Source of the DNA: Cellulomonas telluris
GTDB lineage: Bacteria > Actinomycetota > Actinomycetes > Actinomycetales > Cellulomonadaceae
NCBI RefSeq assembly: GCF_004886325.1
Contig: NZ_QXFN01000004.1
Coordinates: 434,001 to 498,000 of the forward strand
DNA length: 64,000 nucleotides
Reading direction: 5' to 3'
Shown: positions 7,927-15,815 of the stretch, piece after piece
Layout: each line of letters starts with the position of its first letter
How positions within the stretch are numbered: the stretch's first letter is position 1
Translations under genes and position numbers: made by a program
Notes under the pieces: generated by a model
The model's input: only the letters and a program-made list of their open reading frames with translations
Database searches by the model: none
Told to the model about the DNA's origin: nothing

Positions 7927-9696
7927 TCAGGCGTGCGTGCGACGGACCTTCTCGCCGCGGCTCGGGTGACGGTCGGCGCGCGGACCGGTGTCGACGCGGA
8001 TCCGCAGCGGGCGCCCGGCGACCCGGGCGCGACCGATGCGGTCCACCGCCTCCGGCGACAGGCCGTCGGGGATGTCCACGAGCGCGAACGTGTGGAAGAT
8101 GTCGATGCGGCCGACGTCGGACCCCTGCAGGCCCCCCTCGCCGGTGAGCGCGCCGACCAGCTGGCCGGCCTGGATGCCGTCCCGGTGGCCGACCGCCACG
8201 CGGTACCGCGGCCGTCCGCTCGGCCCGCCCGGGGTCGCGCGCCGGCGACCCGCAGTGCCGTGCCCGGTCGCCGACCCGCGGCCGTCGTCCGGCGTCTCCC
8301 GGGCGCGCCGCACCGCGTCGTCGAGGTCGTCGCCCTCCGCCGTGCGGGGGGCGGGGCCCTCGTCGCCGACGGCGAGCGCGGCGACCGCGGCGAGCAGGTC
8401 GGTCACGTCGACCTCGGGGTTCTCGGCCAGGTGCGCGCCGATGGCGTCGCGGTACAGCTCGAGCCGGCCCGCGGCCAGACGCTCGGGCGTGCGGCCCAGC
8501 AGGCGCGCGACGCGGTGCGCCGAGACCTCCGCGGGCGACGGGATCGTCGTCTCGACGAGCGGGGTGCGCGTCGTGCGCTCGATCTGGCGCAGCTTGCCGC
8601 GCTCGGCCGGCGTCACGAACGTGAGCGCCGCGCCCGTGCGGCCGGCGCGGCCCGTGCGGCCGATGCGGTGCACGTACGTCTCCGCCTCGCGCGGGACGTC
8701 CATGTTGACCACGAGCCCGATCCGCTCGACGTCGAGCCCGCGGGCCGCGACGTCCGTGGCCACGAGGACGTCGAGGGCGCCGCTGCGCAGCCGGTCCACG
8801 ATCCGCTCGCGGTCGGCCTGGGCGACGTCCCCGGAGATGTGCGCGGCGGCGATCTGCCGCTGCACGAGCAGGTTCCCGACCTCCTCCGCGGCCTCCCGGG
8901 TGCGGACGAAGACGATCGCGGCGTCGGCGTCGCTGACCGCGAGGACCCGTGCGAGCGCCCCCGCCTTGTGCCGGTGCGGCACGACCGCGTACTGCTGAGT
9001 GATCGCGGTGACCGTCGAGGACTGCCGGGCGACGGCGACCTCGACCGGATTCGTCAGGTGCTGGTCGGCGACCCGGCGGATGGGCGCGGGCATCGTGGCC
9101 GAGAACAGGGCGACCTGCCGGCCGGCGGGCGTCTGCGACAGCACGCGGTCGACGTCCTCCGCGAAGCCCATGCGCAGCATCTCGTCGGCCTCGTCGAGGA
9201 CGAGGAAGCGCACGTCCTGCAGCTTCAGCGTGCCGCGGTCGAGGTGGTCGATGACGCGGCCGGGCGTGCCGACGACGACCTGGGCGCCGCGCGCGAGGGC
9301 GCGCTGCTGCGGCAGATAGGGCGAGCCGCCGTACACGGCGACGACCTGCAGGCCCTCGCGGTGCTCGGCGAACGAGGTGATCGCGTCCGCGACCTGCATC
9401 GCGAGCTCGCGGGTCGGCGTCAGGACGACGACCTGCACGGCGCGCAGCGACGGGTCGACGCGCTGCAGCAGCGGCAGGCCGAACGCGGCGGTCTTGCCGG
9501 TGCCCGTCTGGGCGACGCCGACGACGTCGCGGCCCTCGAGCAGGGCGGGGATGGTGGCGGCCTGCACCGGCGTCGGCGAGGTGAACCCGAGGCCGGTGAC
9601 GGCCGTGAGGAGCTCGTCGGACAGGCCGAGGTCGGCGAACGTCGGGCCGCTCGGGGACTCGGCGGTGGGCAGGGGAGAGGACACAGAGGTGCTCAC
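7927..9696 (-). CDS. deaD: DEAD-box ATP-dependent RNA helicase with DbpA-type RNA-binding domain
   Basis: A 589-residue DEAD-box helicase predicted to unwind structured RNA in ribosome assembly or mRNA decay. Visible motifs are Q-motif region FADLGLSDELLTAV, Walker A AQTGTGKT (62-69), PTRELA, DEAD (169-172), SAT, and the C-terminal ARGLD and HRIGRTGRAG. A linker leads to a DbpA/CsdA-like RNA-binding domain (RYRVAVGHRDGIQAGQLVGA, about residues 505-578) and a basic tail. GTG 9696 is preferred because 48 upstream residues look non-coding and the fold starts shortly after it. The region upstream is a long structured leader. The csdA/deaD assignment is by domain order. Confidence 0.92.
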   Translation of the reverse strand: MSTSVSSPLPTAESPSGPTFADLGLSDELLTAVTGLGFTSPTPVQAATIPALLEGRDVVGVAQTGTGKTAAFGLPLLQRVDPSLRAVQVVVLTPTRELAMQVADAITSFAEHREGLQVVAVYGGSPYLPQQRALARGAQVVVGTPGRVIDHLDRGTLKLQDVRFLVLDEADEMLRMGFAEDVDRVLSQTPAGRQVALFSATMPAPIRRVADQHLTNPVEVAVARQSSTVTAITQQYAVVPHRHKAGALARVLAVSDADAAIVFVRTREAAEEVGNLLVQRQIAAAHISGDVAQADRERIVDRLRSGALDVLVATDVAARGLDVERIGLVVNMDVPREAETYVHRIGRTGRAGRTGAALTFVTPAERGKLRQIERTTRTPLVETTIPSPAEVSAHRVARLLGRTPERLAAGRLELYRDAIGAHLAENPEVDVTDLLAAVAALAVGDEGPAPRTAEGDDLDDAVRRARETPDDGRGSATGHGTAGRRRATPGGPSGRPRYRVAVGHRDGIQAGQLVGALTGEGGLQGSDVGRIDIFHTFALVDIPDGLSPEAVDRIGRARVAGRPLRIRVDTGPRADRHPSRGEKVRRTHA

Positions 9697-9888
9697 AAGG
9701 GGACCGTTCGGTCGGAGGGGGGAGACGGGGGCCGCCCGGAAGGCGTCCTTCGACGTCGCTCGCCCCGTAAACCCACACCTGGACCACCGCTCGGGTGGTC
9801 CGACACGCATCGGCGGCACACGGCGGCCCGAGGGGCTCACCGTCCCGCGCGGGGACGCGACACGACTCCTGATGTCCCGTCCAGGTTA
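9697..9888 (-). promoter_or_regulatory. Long structured 5' leader of the DEAD-box helicase gene
   Basis: A -10 hexamer TAACCT (9883-9888 on the minus strand) would give a leader of about 175-180 bases before the helicase start. The leader holds a 6-bp hairpin (9841-9857) and a perfect 8-bp hairpin GGACCACC/GGTGGTCC with a 5-base loop (9781-9801). No coding potential is convincing here. Long structured leaders are known on other DEAD-box helicase mRNAs, where they allow cold or self control. Confidence 0.5.
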
Positions 9889-9918
9889 CCCGTTCCACCG
9901 CCCCGGCGGGGGAACGGG
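9889..9918 (-). terminator. Hairpin terminator downstream of the CoA-binding gene
   Basis: An 8-bp perfect stem CCCGTTCC/GGAACGGG (9889-9896 and 9911-9918) encloses a further GC-rich pairing. It starts 24 bases after the stop of the CoA-binding gene on the minus strand. Confidence 0.7.
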
Positions 9919-9942
9919 CCGCGGTGACCTCGCGCACAGGGC

Positions 9943-10359
9943 TCAGCCGAGCCCGCGCAGGGACCCCTCGATCGCCGGGCAGTGGTCCATGACGACGTCG
10001 AGACCGGCGGCGCGCGCCCGGGCCGCCGCCGCCTCGTCGACGACCCCGAGCTGCAGCCACACCGCACGCGCCCCGACCGCGACGGCCTCGTCCACGACCC
10101 CGCCCGCGATGCTGCTGTTGACGAACAGGTCGACGACGTCGGGCGGCTCGGGCAGCTCGTCCAGCCGGCGGACGCCGCGCACGCCGTGCACGGTGGGCGC
10201 GCTCGGGTGCACGGGGACGACGCGGTGCCCGAGGCGCTGCAGGTAGGCGGCCACCCCGTACGCGGCTCGCGCCCGGTTCGTCGACAGGCCCACCACGGCC
10301 CAGGTCGCGGGCGTGCGCAGGAGTCGGTCGACGACGTCCGGGTCGACGGCGGCGCTCAT
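9943..10359 (-). CDS. CoA-binding (YccU-like) protein
   Basis: A 138-residue single-domain Rossmann protein of the CoA-binding family seen at the N-terminus of succinyl-CoA synthetase alpha. Features are VVGLSTNRARAAYGVAAYLQRLGHRVVPVHP, the DLFVNSS segment and AVWLQLGV. Length matches the family (about 135-145). The role of these stand-alone proteins is not established. It has its own terminator and is not evidently co-transcribed with the downstream helicase. Confidence 0.85.
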   Translation of the reverse strand: MSAAVDPDVVDRLLRTPATWAVVGLSTNRARAAYGVAAYLQRLGHRVVPVHPSAPTVHGVRGVRRLDELPEPPDVVDLFVNSSIAGGVVDEAVAVGARAVWLQLGVVDEAAAARARAAGLDVVMDHCPAIEGSLRGLG

Positions 10360-10447
10360 GCCCCGAGCCTGCCACCGGCGCCCGCCGTCCGCCGCCCGTC
10401 CGGGTCACCGCCGGAGCGTCGCTGACGGGCGTCCGTGCAGGTGCGCA

Positions 10448-10453
10448 TAGGAT
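10448..10453 (+). promoter_or_regulatory. Candidate -10 of the pgsA operon
   Basis: TAGGAT lies about 28 bases before the pgsA start, giving a short leader that holds the GGGGGAAGG ribosome binding site. No good -35 is visible. Confidence 0.4.
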
Positions 10454-10481
10454 CGCGGTCAGGACGACGACGGGGGAAGGT

Positions 10482-11081
10482 GTGGCGGAGGAGCCGGCGG
10501 TCAGCGCGCGCGTGCTCACCGTCCCCAACGTCATCAGCCTGGTGCGGCTGCTGCTCGTCCCGGTGTTCGCCGTGCTGGTCGCGCGCGGCGAGGACGCGTG
10601 GGCCCTGCTCGTGCTGGCGGTGTCGGGGGCGAGCGACTGGCTCGACGGCGTCCTGGCGCGCCGCATGCACCAGGTCACCCGGCTCGGGCAGATGCTGGAC
10701 CCGGCCGCCGACCGCCTGTTCATCCTCGTCACGCTCGTCGGCCTCGCGTGGCGCGACATCGTGCCCGTGTGGCTGGTCGTCGTCCTCGCGGCGCGGGACC
10801 TCGTGCTCGCCGGGATGCTCGTCGTCCTCGCGCGTGCCGGCTACCCGCCGCTGCGCGTCCACCTGGCGGGCAAGGCCGGGACCATGGTGCTGCTGTACGC
10901 GTTCCCGCTGCTGCTGCTGTCGCAGTGGCAGTCCGCCCTCGGCCAGGCCGCCGGCGTCCTCGGCTGGGCGTGCGCGGTGTGGGGCGTGGCCCTGTACTGG
11001 TTCGCCGGCGGGCTCTACCTGGTGCAGGCCGCGTCGGTGCTGCGCCGCGAGCGCCGGCTCGAGCGGGCGGCGACGCGGTGA
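10482..11081 (+). CDS. pgsA: CDP-alcohol phosphatidyltransferase (PgsA-like)
   Basis: A 199-residue membrane enzyme that moves a phosphatidyl group from CDP-diacylglycerol to an alcohol, probably glycerol-3-phosphate. The family signature DG-x2-AR-x8-G-x3-D-x3-D is complete in SDWLDGVLARRMHQVTRLGQ and the following MLDPAADR. Around it are about five or six membrane helices. GTG 10482 follows a GGGGGAAGG ribosome binding site. Its position matches pgsA2 (Rv1822) of M. tuberculosis, whose substrate is itself not fully settled. First gene of a tightly coupled four-gene run. Confidence 0.88.
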   Translation: MAEEPAVSARVLTVPNVISLVRLLLVPVFAVLVARGEDAWALLVLAVSGASDWLDGVLARRMHQVTRLGQMLDPAADRLFILVTLVGLAWRDIVPVWLVVVLAARDLVLAGMLVVLARAGYPPLRVHLAGKAGTMVLLYAFPLLLLSQWQSALGQAAGVLGWACAVWGVALYWFAGGLYLVQAASVLRRERRLERAATR

Positions 11082-12049
11082 ACCGGCGGCACGCGCAGCC
11101 GGGGCCGGCCCGCGCCGCCGACGCGTCGATGACGCTGATCAACGAGACCTACCGACGGCCGCTGGACCCCGGTTACCAGGAGGTCGCCGACCGGCGGGCG
11201 GCCGGGCTCGCGCCGCGCCGGACCGCCCGCGGCGCCGCGGCGCTCCTCGTGCTCGCGGTGGTGCTGGGGGCGGGGGCCACGTCGGCGGCGAGCGCCCTGC
11301 GGCGTCCGCCGCCCGCGGTCGTCGAGGCCCGCACGCTGCTCGAGGACGAGATCCGCGAGCGCACGGTCCGCGCCGAGGAGCTGCGGGAGGGGAACGCCCG
11401 GCTGTCGGCCGAGATCGCCGCCCTCCAGACCGCGGCCGCGTCCAGCGAGGACCCGGCGCTTCTCGCCCAGCTCCAGCAGGACGCCGTGCCGGCCGGGCGG
11501 CTGCCCGTCACCGGTCCCGGCCTGCGCATTGTCCTGACGGACCCCCAGGTCTCGGCGGGCGAGGAGCCGGACCCGGAGGGGCGCGTGCAGGACATCGACC
11601 TGCAGGTGCTGGCGAACGGCCTGTGGGCGGCCGGTGCCGAGGCGGTCGCGATCAACGACGCCCGGCTGACCTCGACCACCGCGATCCGCAGCGCGGGTGC
11701 GGCGGTCCTCGTCGACATGCGCCCGATCGTCAGCCCGTTCCGGGTGGAGGCGATCGGGGACGCGGTCGCGCTGCAGACGGGCCTGGCCCGGGGCGCCGCC
11801 GGCCAGCACCTCGCCTTCCTGCGCTCGACGTACGGCATCGGCGTCGACGTCAGCGCGCAGTCGAAGCTGGATCTGCCGGCGTCGGGGTCCTCCACGCTGC
11901 GCGCAGCACGGGTGCCGGAGGACGCCGCCGCGTCCGAGGAGGTCTCGCCGACGGCGGGCGAGACCGGCACGGACGGAGCAGCCGGTCTTGGGCCTGCGTC
12001 GTCGGGTGTGGCAGTGTCGGTCCGTCCTGACGGAGGGGAGGGCTCGTGA
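11078..12049 (+). CDS. DUF881 family membrane-anchored protein (first copy)
   Basis: A 323-residue DUF881 (YlxW/YlxX-like) protein. A soluble N-terminal tail of about 50 residues precedes one membrane helix (near residues 53-75), a coiled coil (about 90-135), and the extracytoplasmic DUF881 domain with LPVTGPGLRIVLTD and NGLWAAGAEAVAINDARLT. The GTG start overlaps the pgsA stop by 4 bases, implying translational coupling. In Bacillus such genes lie beside ftsQ and sbp, so a role in division or envelope assembly is plausible but unproven. The tail after the domain is low-complexity and acidic. Confidence 0.88.
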   Translation: MNRRHAQPGPARAADASMTLINETYRRPLDPGYQEVADRRAAGLAPRRTARGAAALLVLAVVLGAGATSAASALRRPPPAVVEARTLLEDEIRERTVRAEELREGNARLSAEIAALQTAAASSEDPALLAQLQQDAVPAGRLPVTGPGLRIVLTDPQVSAGEEPDPEGRVQDIDLQVLANGLWAAGAEAVAINDARLTSTTAIRSAGAAVLVDMRPIVSPFRVEAIGDAVALQTGLARGAAGQHLAFLRSTYGIGVDVSAQSKLDLPASGSSTLRAARVPEDAAASEEVSPTAGETGTDGAAGLGPASSGVAVSVRPDGGEGS

Positions 12050-12378
12050 TCGCGGTGATCGGGCTCGTGCTCGGCGTGGTCGCCGGGCTCCTGATCGAGC
12101 CGACGGTGCCCGCCAACCTGCAGCCGTACCTGCCGATCGCCGTCGTCGCGGCGCTCGACGCGCTGTTCGGCGGCCTGCGGGCGTTCCTCGACGGCATCTT
12201 CGACGAGCGGGTGTTCCTCACGTCGTTCCTGTCGAACGTCGTGGTCGCGGCGCTCATCGTCTTCCTCGGCGACCAGCTCGGCGTCGGCTCGCAGATGACC
12301 ACCGCGGTCATCGTCGTGCTCGGCATCCGCATCTTCTCGAACGCCGCCTCCATCCGACGCCACCTGTTCAAGGCATGA
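12046..12378 (+). CDS. sbp: Small basic family protein (DUF1290)
   Basis: A 110-residue membrane protein with three hydrophobic segments and the conserved stretch PYLPIAVVAALDALFGGLRA, matching the small basic protein Sbp family. It sits between two DUF881 genes and overlaps both by 4 bases (GTGA before, ATGA after), so the three are presumably made in fixed proportion. The function of Sbp is unknown; the trio is conserved across Actinobacteria and beside division genes in Firmicutes. Confidence 0.9.
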   Translation: MIAVIGLVLGVVAGLLIEPTVPANLQPYLPIAVVAALDALFGGLRAFLDGIFDERVFLTSFLSNVVVAALIVFLGDQLGVGSQMTTAVIVVLGIRIFSNAASIRRHLFKA

Positions 12379-13658
12379 CGCACGACGAGCACCGGCCGGC
12401 AGGCCCCGCGGACGACGAGCCGCGGGACCCGCAGGAGCCCGCGTCGGACCCCGACGCGCCCGTCATCGACCCGCAGGACCCGCTCGGGCTCGGCGACCTC
12501 TCCCGCGGCGGCCCGCGCGGGGACGACGACGCGCCGGGCGTCGCCCCCGCGACCGACGGCGAGGAGACGGCGGTCCCCGCGACGGGCGCGGACGGCGAGC
12601 CGGCGGCCGACGGCGAGGCAGCCGACGGGGAGCCGACGCCCGACGACGCGCCGACGCCGCACGTGGACCCGACACCGGACGTGGACCTGACGCCGGACGT
12701 GGACCCGACGCCGGACGACGAGCCGCCCCCGGACGTGCGGGAGGCCTCCGTGGTGGACGGTGCCGACACCCCGGGCGGGACGACACCGGCAGCCGCCGAC
12801 CCTCACGCGCCCGTCGTCCCGGCCGCCGACGTCCCGGTGCCGCCTGCTCCGCGGGGCCCGGACGAGGACGCCGTGCCGGTGGGCGGCGCCGACGAGCGGG
12901 TTGCAGCACCGGCGCAGCCCGAGGCGGCCCTCGCCGGTCGGTCGGCGTGGGGCCGCCTGCGGCACGCGATGCGCCCCCGCATCACGTCCGGGCAGCTGCT
13001 CGCCGCCGCGCTGTGCGCGCTGCTCGGCCTCGCACTGGTCGTGCAGGTCCGGCAGACGACCGACGCGCAGCTCGGCTCCCTGCGGCAGGACGACCTGGTC
13101 CGCCTCCTCGACGAGACGACGACGCGCGCCGACGAGCTCGCCCGCGAGGCGGCCGACCTGCAGCGCGAGCGCGACGAGCTGCTCTCGGGCTCCGACCGCC
13201 AGCAGGCCGCCCTGGACGCGGCCCGGCGCAACGCCGCCACGCAGGGCATCCTCACCGGACGCCTGCCGGCGACGGGACCGGGCGTGCACGTGACGCTGCA
13301 CGAGTCGGAACCCGGCATCAAGCCCGCGACGATGCTCCACGTGCTCGAGGAGCTGCGGAACGCCGGTGCGGAGGCGGTGCAGCTGAACGACATGCGGGTG
13401 ACGGCGAGCAGCGCGTTCACGGGGACGGCGGGGGCGATCGTGCTCGACGGCGTCACCCTGTCCCCGCCCTACCGCTGGGTCGTCATCGGCGACCCGGACA
13501 CCATCGCCACCGCGCTCGAGATCCCCGGGGGTGCGATGGCGACGGTCCGCCGCGACGGCGGCCGGGGGACGGTGGACCGGCTGGAGAGGGTCGACGTCAC
13601 GGCCCTGCGCCAGCTGCCGGACCCCGTCTACGCGACGCCCGTCCCGGACGCCGGCTGA
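12375..13658 (+). CDS. DUF881 family protein (second copy) with long acidic N-terminus
   Basis: A 427-residue paralogue of the first DUF881 protein. The first 190 or so residues are acidic and Pro-rich, with imperfect TPDVDPTPD-type repeats near residues 90-125. One membrane helix follows (ITSGQLLAAALCALLGLALV), then a coiled coil and the DUF881 domain (LPATGPGVHVTLHESEPG, NAGAEAVQLNDMRVT). The repeat-rich part is presumably a disordered cytoplasmic tail able to bind partners. ATG 12375 overlaps the sbp stop by 4 bases. It is the last gene of the pgsA run; gcvH, which follows in mycobacteria, is missing. Confidence 0.88.
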   Translation: MTHDEHRPAGPADDEPRDPQEPASDPDAPVIDPQDPLGLGDLSRGGPRGDDDAPGVAPATDGEETAVPATGADGEPAADGEAADGEPTPDDAPTPHVDPTPDVDLTPDVDPTPDDEPPPDVREASVVDGADTPGGTTPAAADPHAPVVPAADVPVPPAPRGPDEDAVPVGGADERVAAPAQPEAALAGRSAWGRLRHAMRPRITSGQLLAAALCALLGLALVVQVRQTTDAQLGSLRQDDLVRLLDETTTRADELAREAADLQRERDELLSGSDRQQAALDAARRNAATQGILTGRLPATGPGVHVTLHESEPGIKPATMLHVLEELRNAGAEAVQLNDMRVTASSAFTGTAGAIVLDGVTLSPPYRWVVIGDPDTIATALEIPGGAMATVRRDGGRGTVDRLERVDVTALRQLPDPVYATPVPDAG

Positions 13659-13730
13659 CCTGGTCGCGCTCCGGGCGCGACGTCACTCGCCCAGGTGCTC
13701 ACCGTGCTGCACGGACGTGCCGACACCACA

Positions 13731-13736
13731 TAGGGT
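13731..13736 (+). promoter_or_regulatory. Candidate -10 of garA
   Basis: TAGGGT about 66 bases before the garA ATG in an otherwise gene-free gap (13659-13802). It suggests that garA-ftsR has its own promoter, separate from the pgsA run. Confidence 0.4.
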
Positions 13737-13802
13737 GAGACCCGCGACGGCTGGGTCGAGGCGGGAGCTGCGACGCGCCCGCATCCGACACGGGAGGTGC
13801 AC

Positions 13803-14276
13803 ATGAGCGACGATCGACAGGCTCCGGCCGGAGGACTGCCGGAGTACCGCGGCGACGGGCCGGACACGACCGTCAGCTTCGGATCGCTCGCGCCGGTCGA
13901 CCAGGAGGCCCCGGCGCGCGTGGGCCTGACCGCGGACGAGGCGGCCGCCGTGCAGGCGCTGCCGCCGACGTCCGCCCTCCTCATCATGCAGCGCGGTCCC
14001 AGCTCGGGGGCGCGGTTCCTGCTGGACGCCGAGCGGACGACCGCCGGCCGGAGCACGCGGGCCGACATCTTCCTCGACGACGTGACGGTCTCCCGCAAGC
14101 ACGCGGACTTCGTGCGCGAGGGCAACCAGTTCGTCGTCCGCGACATCGGCTCGCTGAACGGCACCTACGTGAACCGCAGCCGCATCGACCAGGCCGTGCT
14201 GCGCGCCGGCGACGAGGTGCAGATCGGCAAGTACCGCATGACGTTCCACCCCAGCCCCCACCGTGACGCCTCCTGA
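13803..14276 (+). CDS. garA: FHA-domain metabolic regulator, GarA/OdhI type
   Basis: A 157-residue protein with a short N-terminal tail holding the phosphorylation motif DTTVSFGSL and a C-terminal FHA domain (GRSTRADIFLDDVTVSRKHA, DIGSLNGTYVNR). In mycobacteria and corynebacteria the unphosphorylated protein binds and inhibits 2-oxoglutarate dehydrogenase; phosphorylation of the tail threonine by Ser/Thr kinases makes the FHA domain fold onto it and relieves inhibition. Start ATG 13803 follows GGGAGGTG. Its neighbours, ftsR and a DUF151 gene, match the garA and odhI loci. Tail wording differs from ETTSVF, so which kinase acts cannot be read. Confidence 0.92.
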   Translation: MSDDRQAPAGGLPEYRGDGPDTTVSFGSLAPVDQEAPARVGLTADEAAAVQALPPTSALLIMQRGPSSGARFLLDAERTTAGRSTRADIFLDDVTVSRKHADFVREGNQFVVRDIGSLNGTYVNRSRIDQAVLRAGDEVQIGKYRMTFHPSPHRDAS

Positions 14277-15057
14277 CGGTGCCGCGGCGCGTGCGGTCCG
14301 CGCACGCGCCGCGTCGGAGGACGTCCGCGCGGCGGAGGACGGCACGGCGCCCGAGCCGTGGCCGCGGGGCATCTCCCGGCGCGCCAGCATGCGCATCTCG
14401 GACGTGCTCGCCGCGCTGCGCCTGGAGTTCCCGGCCGTCACGACGTCGAAGCTGCGCTTCCTCGAGGAGCAGGGGCTCGTCGCGCCGGTGCGCACGCCGT
14501 CCGGGTACCGCCAGTACTCCCCGGCGGACGTCGAGCGGCTGCGGTTCGTGCTGCGTCAGCAGCGCGACCGCTACATGCCGCTCAAGGTGATCGGCGAGCG
14601 GCTCGCCGCCCTGGACGCGGGCGCGGAGGACGAGGACGCTGCGCCGCCGCGCGCGCGCCTGGCCACGAGCGACGGTGTCGCCCGCACGCCCGGACGGATG
14701 ACGGCCGAGCGGCTCGCCCAGGACGCGGGCGTGGCACCGGGCCTCGTCGAGGAGCTGGTGGCCCTGGGCGTGCTGCGCCCGGACCACCGGGGCGCCTTCG
14801 ACGCGTGGGCGCGGGACGTCGTCGTGGCCGCCGCGGCGCTCGGCGAGCACGGCATCGACCCTCGCCACCTGCGCGCCTTCCGTGCGGCCGCCGACCGCCA
14901 GGCGGACCTGGTCGAGCAGGTCGTGGCCCCGTGGCGCGGGCAGCGCAGCGTCTCGGCGCGCGCCCGGGCGGGCACGCTCGCGGCCGAGGTGGGGGAGCTG
15001 TGCGGGCAGATGCACACCGCCCTGCTGCGCTCGTCCGTCGCGGACCTCGCGCCCTGA
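14263..15057 (+). CDS. ftsR: MerR family regulator, FtsR type
   Basis: A 264-residue MerR-like DNA-binding protein. The winged helix is near residues 43-110 (MRISDVLAALRLEFPAVTTS, KLRFLEEQGLVAPVRTPSGY, ADVERLRFVLRQQRD) after a low-complexity N-terminal tail. The long C-terminal part is typical of the Rv1828/FtsR family, which activates ftsZ in Corynebacterium glutamicum. It overlaps the end of garA by 14 bases, so the two are co-translated. The N-terminal 35-40 residues look poorly conserved and the true start could be downstream. Confidence 0.88.
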   Translation: MTPPDGAAARAVRARAASEDVRAAEDGTAPEPWPRGISRRASMRISDVLAALRLEFPAVTTSKLRFLEEQGLVAPVRTPSGYRQYSPADVERLRFVLRQQRDRYMPLKVIGERLAALDAGAEDEDAAPPRARLATSDGVARTPGRMTAERLAQDAGVAPGLVEELVALGVLRPDHRGAFDAWARDVVVAAAALGEHGIDPRHLRAFRAAADRQADLVEQVVAPWRGQRSVSARARAGTLAAEVGELCGQMHTALLRSSVADLAP

Positions 15058-15131
15058 GCCGCGGTGCCGCCCGACGCGCCGTCCTCACCGCTGGGGCAGA
15101 CGCCGCAGCGACGGCGTCGTAGCGTGGTCAC

Positions 15132-15656
15132 GTGGCGGACGATCCCGAGCTGGTACCGGTGGAGGTCGTCGGTGTGCGCACGCACCTGGCCGACGACGAG
15201 ATCGTCGTGCTCCTGCTCGACCCCGACTCGGCGCTCCTCGTGCCGATCCTGATCGGGCCGGCCGAGGCGTCGGCGATCGCGGCGGCGCAGGCGGGCATCG
15301 TGCCGCCGCGTCCGATGACGCACGACCTGCTGCGCGACGCGCTCCTCGCCGCGGGTGCACCCGTGACCCGCGTCGAGATCACCCGGCTCGAGGACGGCGT
15401 GTTCCACGCCGCGCTGGTGCTGCGTGGCGGGCAGCGCGTGGACTCGCGCGCGTCGGACGCGATCGCGGTCGCCCTGCGTTTCGGGTGCCCGGTGCTGTGC
15501 TCGGCGGAGGTCGTCGCGCTGGCCGGCGTCGAGGTGCGGCCCGCCGGCAGCGAGGAGGACCTCGCGCAGTTCCGCGAGTTCCTGGACCAGGTCTCCGCCG
15601 AGGACTTCGAGACCGGGCGCGAGCCGGGGCAGGAGCCGGGCGGGCGGGACGCGTGA
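15132..15656 (+). CDS. Bifunctional nuclease family protein (DUF151)
   Basis: A 174-residue DUF151 protein, similar to Rv1829 and to plant and Thermotoga proteins reported as bifunctional nucleases. The motif LLLDPDSALLVPILIGPAEA and the segment SRASDAIAVALRFGCPVLCS are typical. A -10 hexamer TAGCGT (15120-15125) lies 6 bases before GTG 15132, so the transcript is probably leaderless. It sits between two MerR genes in the conserved order. Nuclease activity in this lineage is not established. Confidence 0.9.
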   Translation: MADDPELVPVEVVGVRTHLADDEIVVLLLDPDSALLVPILIGPAEASAIAAAQAGIVPPRPMTHDLLRDALLAAGAPVTRVEITRLEDGVFHAALVLRGGQRVDSRASDAIAVALRFGCPVLCSAEVVALAGVEVRPAGSEEDLAQFREFLDQVSAEDFETGREPGQEPGGRDA

Positions 15657-15681
15657 GGTACGGCGCGGGACAACCTTCGAC

Positions 15682-15698
15682 CTCAGGGTGAACCTGAG
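15682..15698 (+). promoter_or_regulatory. Inverted repeat, candidate MerR operator
   Basis: Inverted repeat CTCAGG-gtgaa-CCTGAG about 33 bases upstream of the -35 of the next MerR gene. A MerR-type protein from either flanking gene is a reasonable candidate to bind it. Confidence 0.45.
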
Positions 15699-15730
15699 AC
15701 ACGCACCGCGCGACACGCCGTCCGTGCTCG

Positions 15731-15759
15731 TTGCGGACGTGTCGGTGCAGGCCTAGCGT
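15731..15759 (+). promoter_or_regulatory. Sigma-70 type promoter of the second MerR gene
   Basis: -35 TTGCGG (15731-15736), 17-base spacer, -10 TAGCGT (15754-15759). It gives a leader of about 50 bases containing the AGGGAGG ribosome binding site. Confidence 0.6.
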
Positions 15760-15815
15760 TGCAGCAGATCAGGAACAGCGCGCCCGCCTCGCGGACGCCG
15801 AGGGAGGCACCCGTG

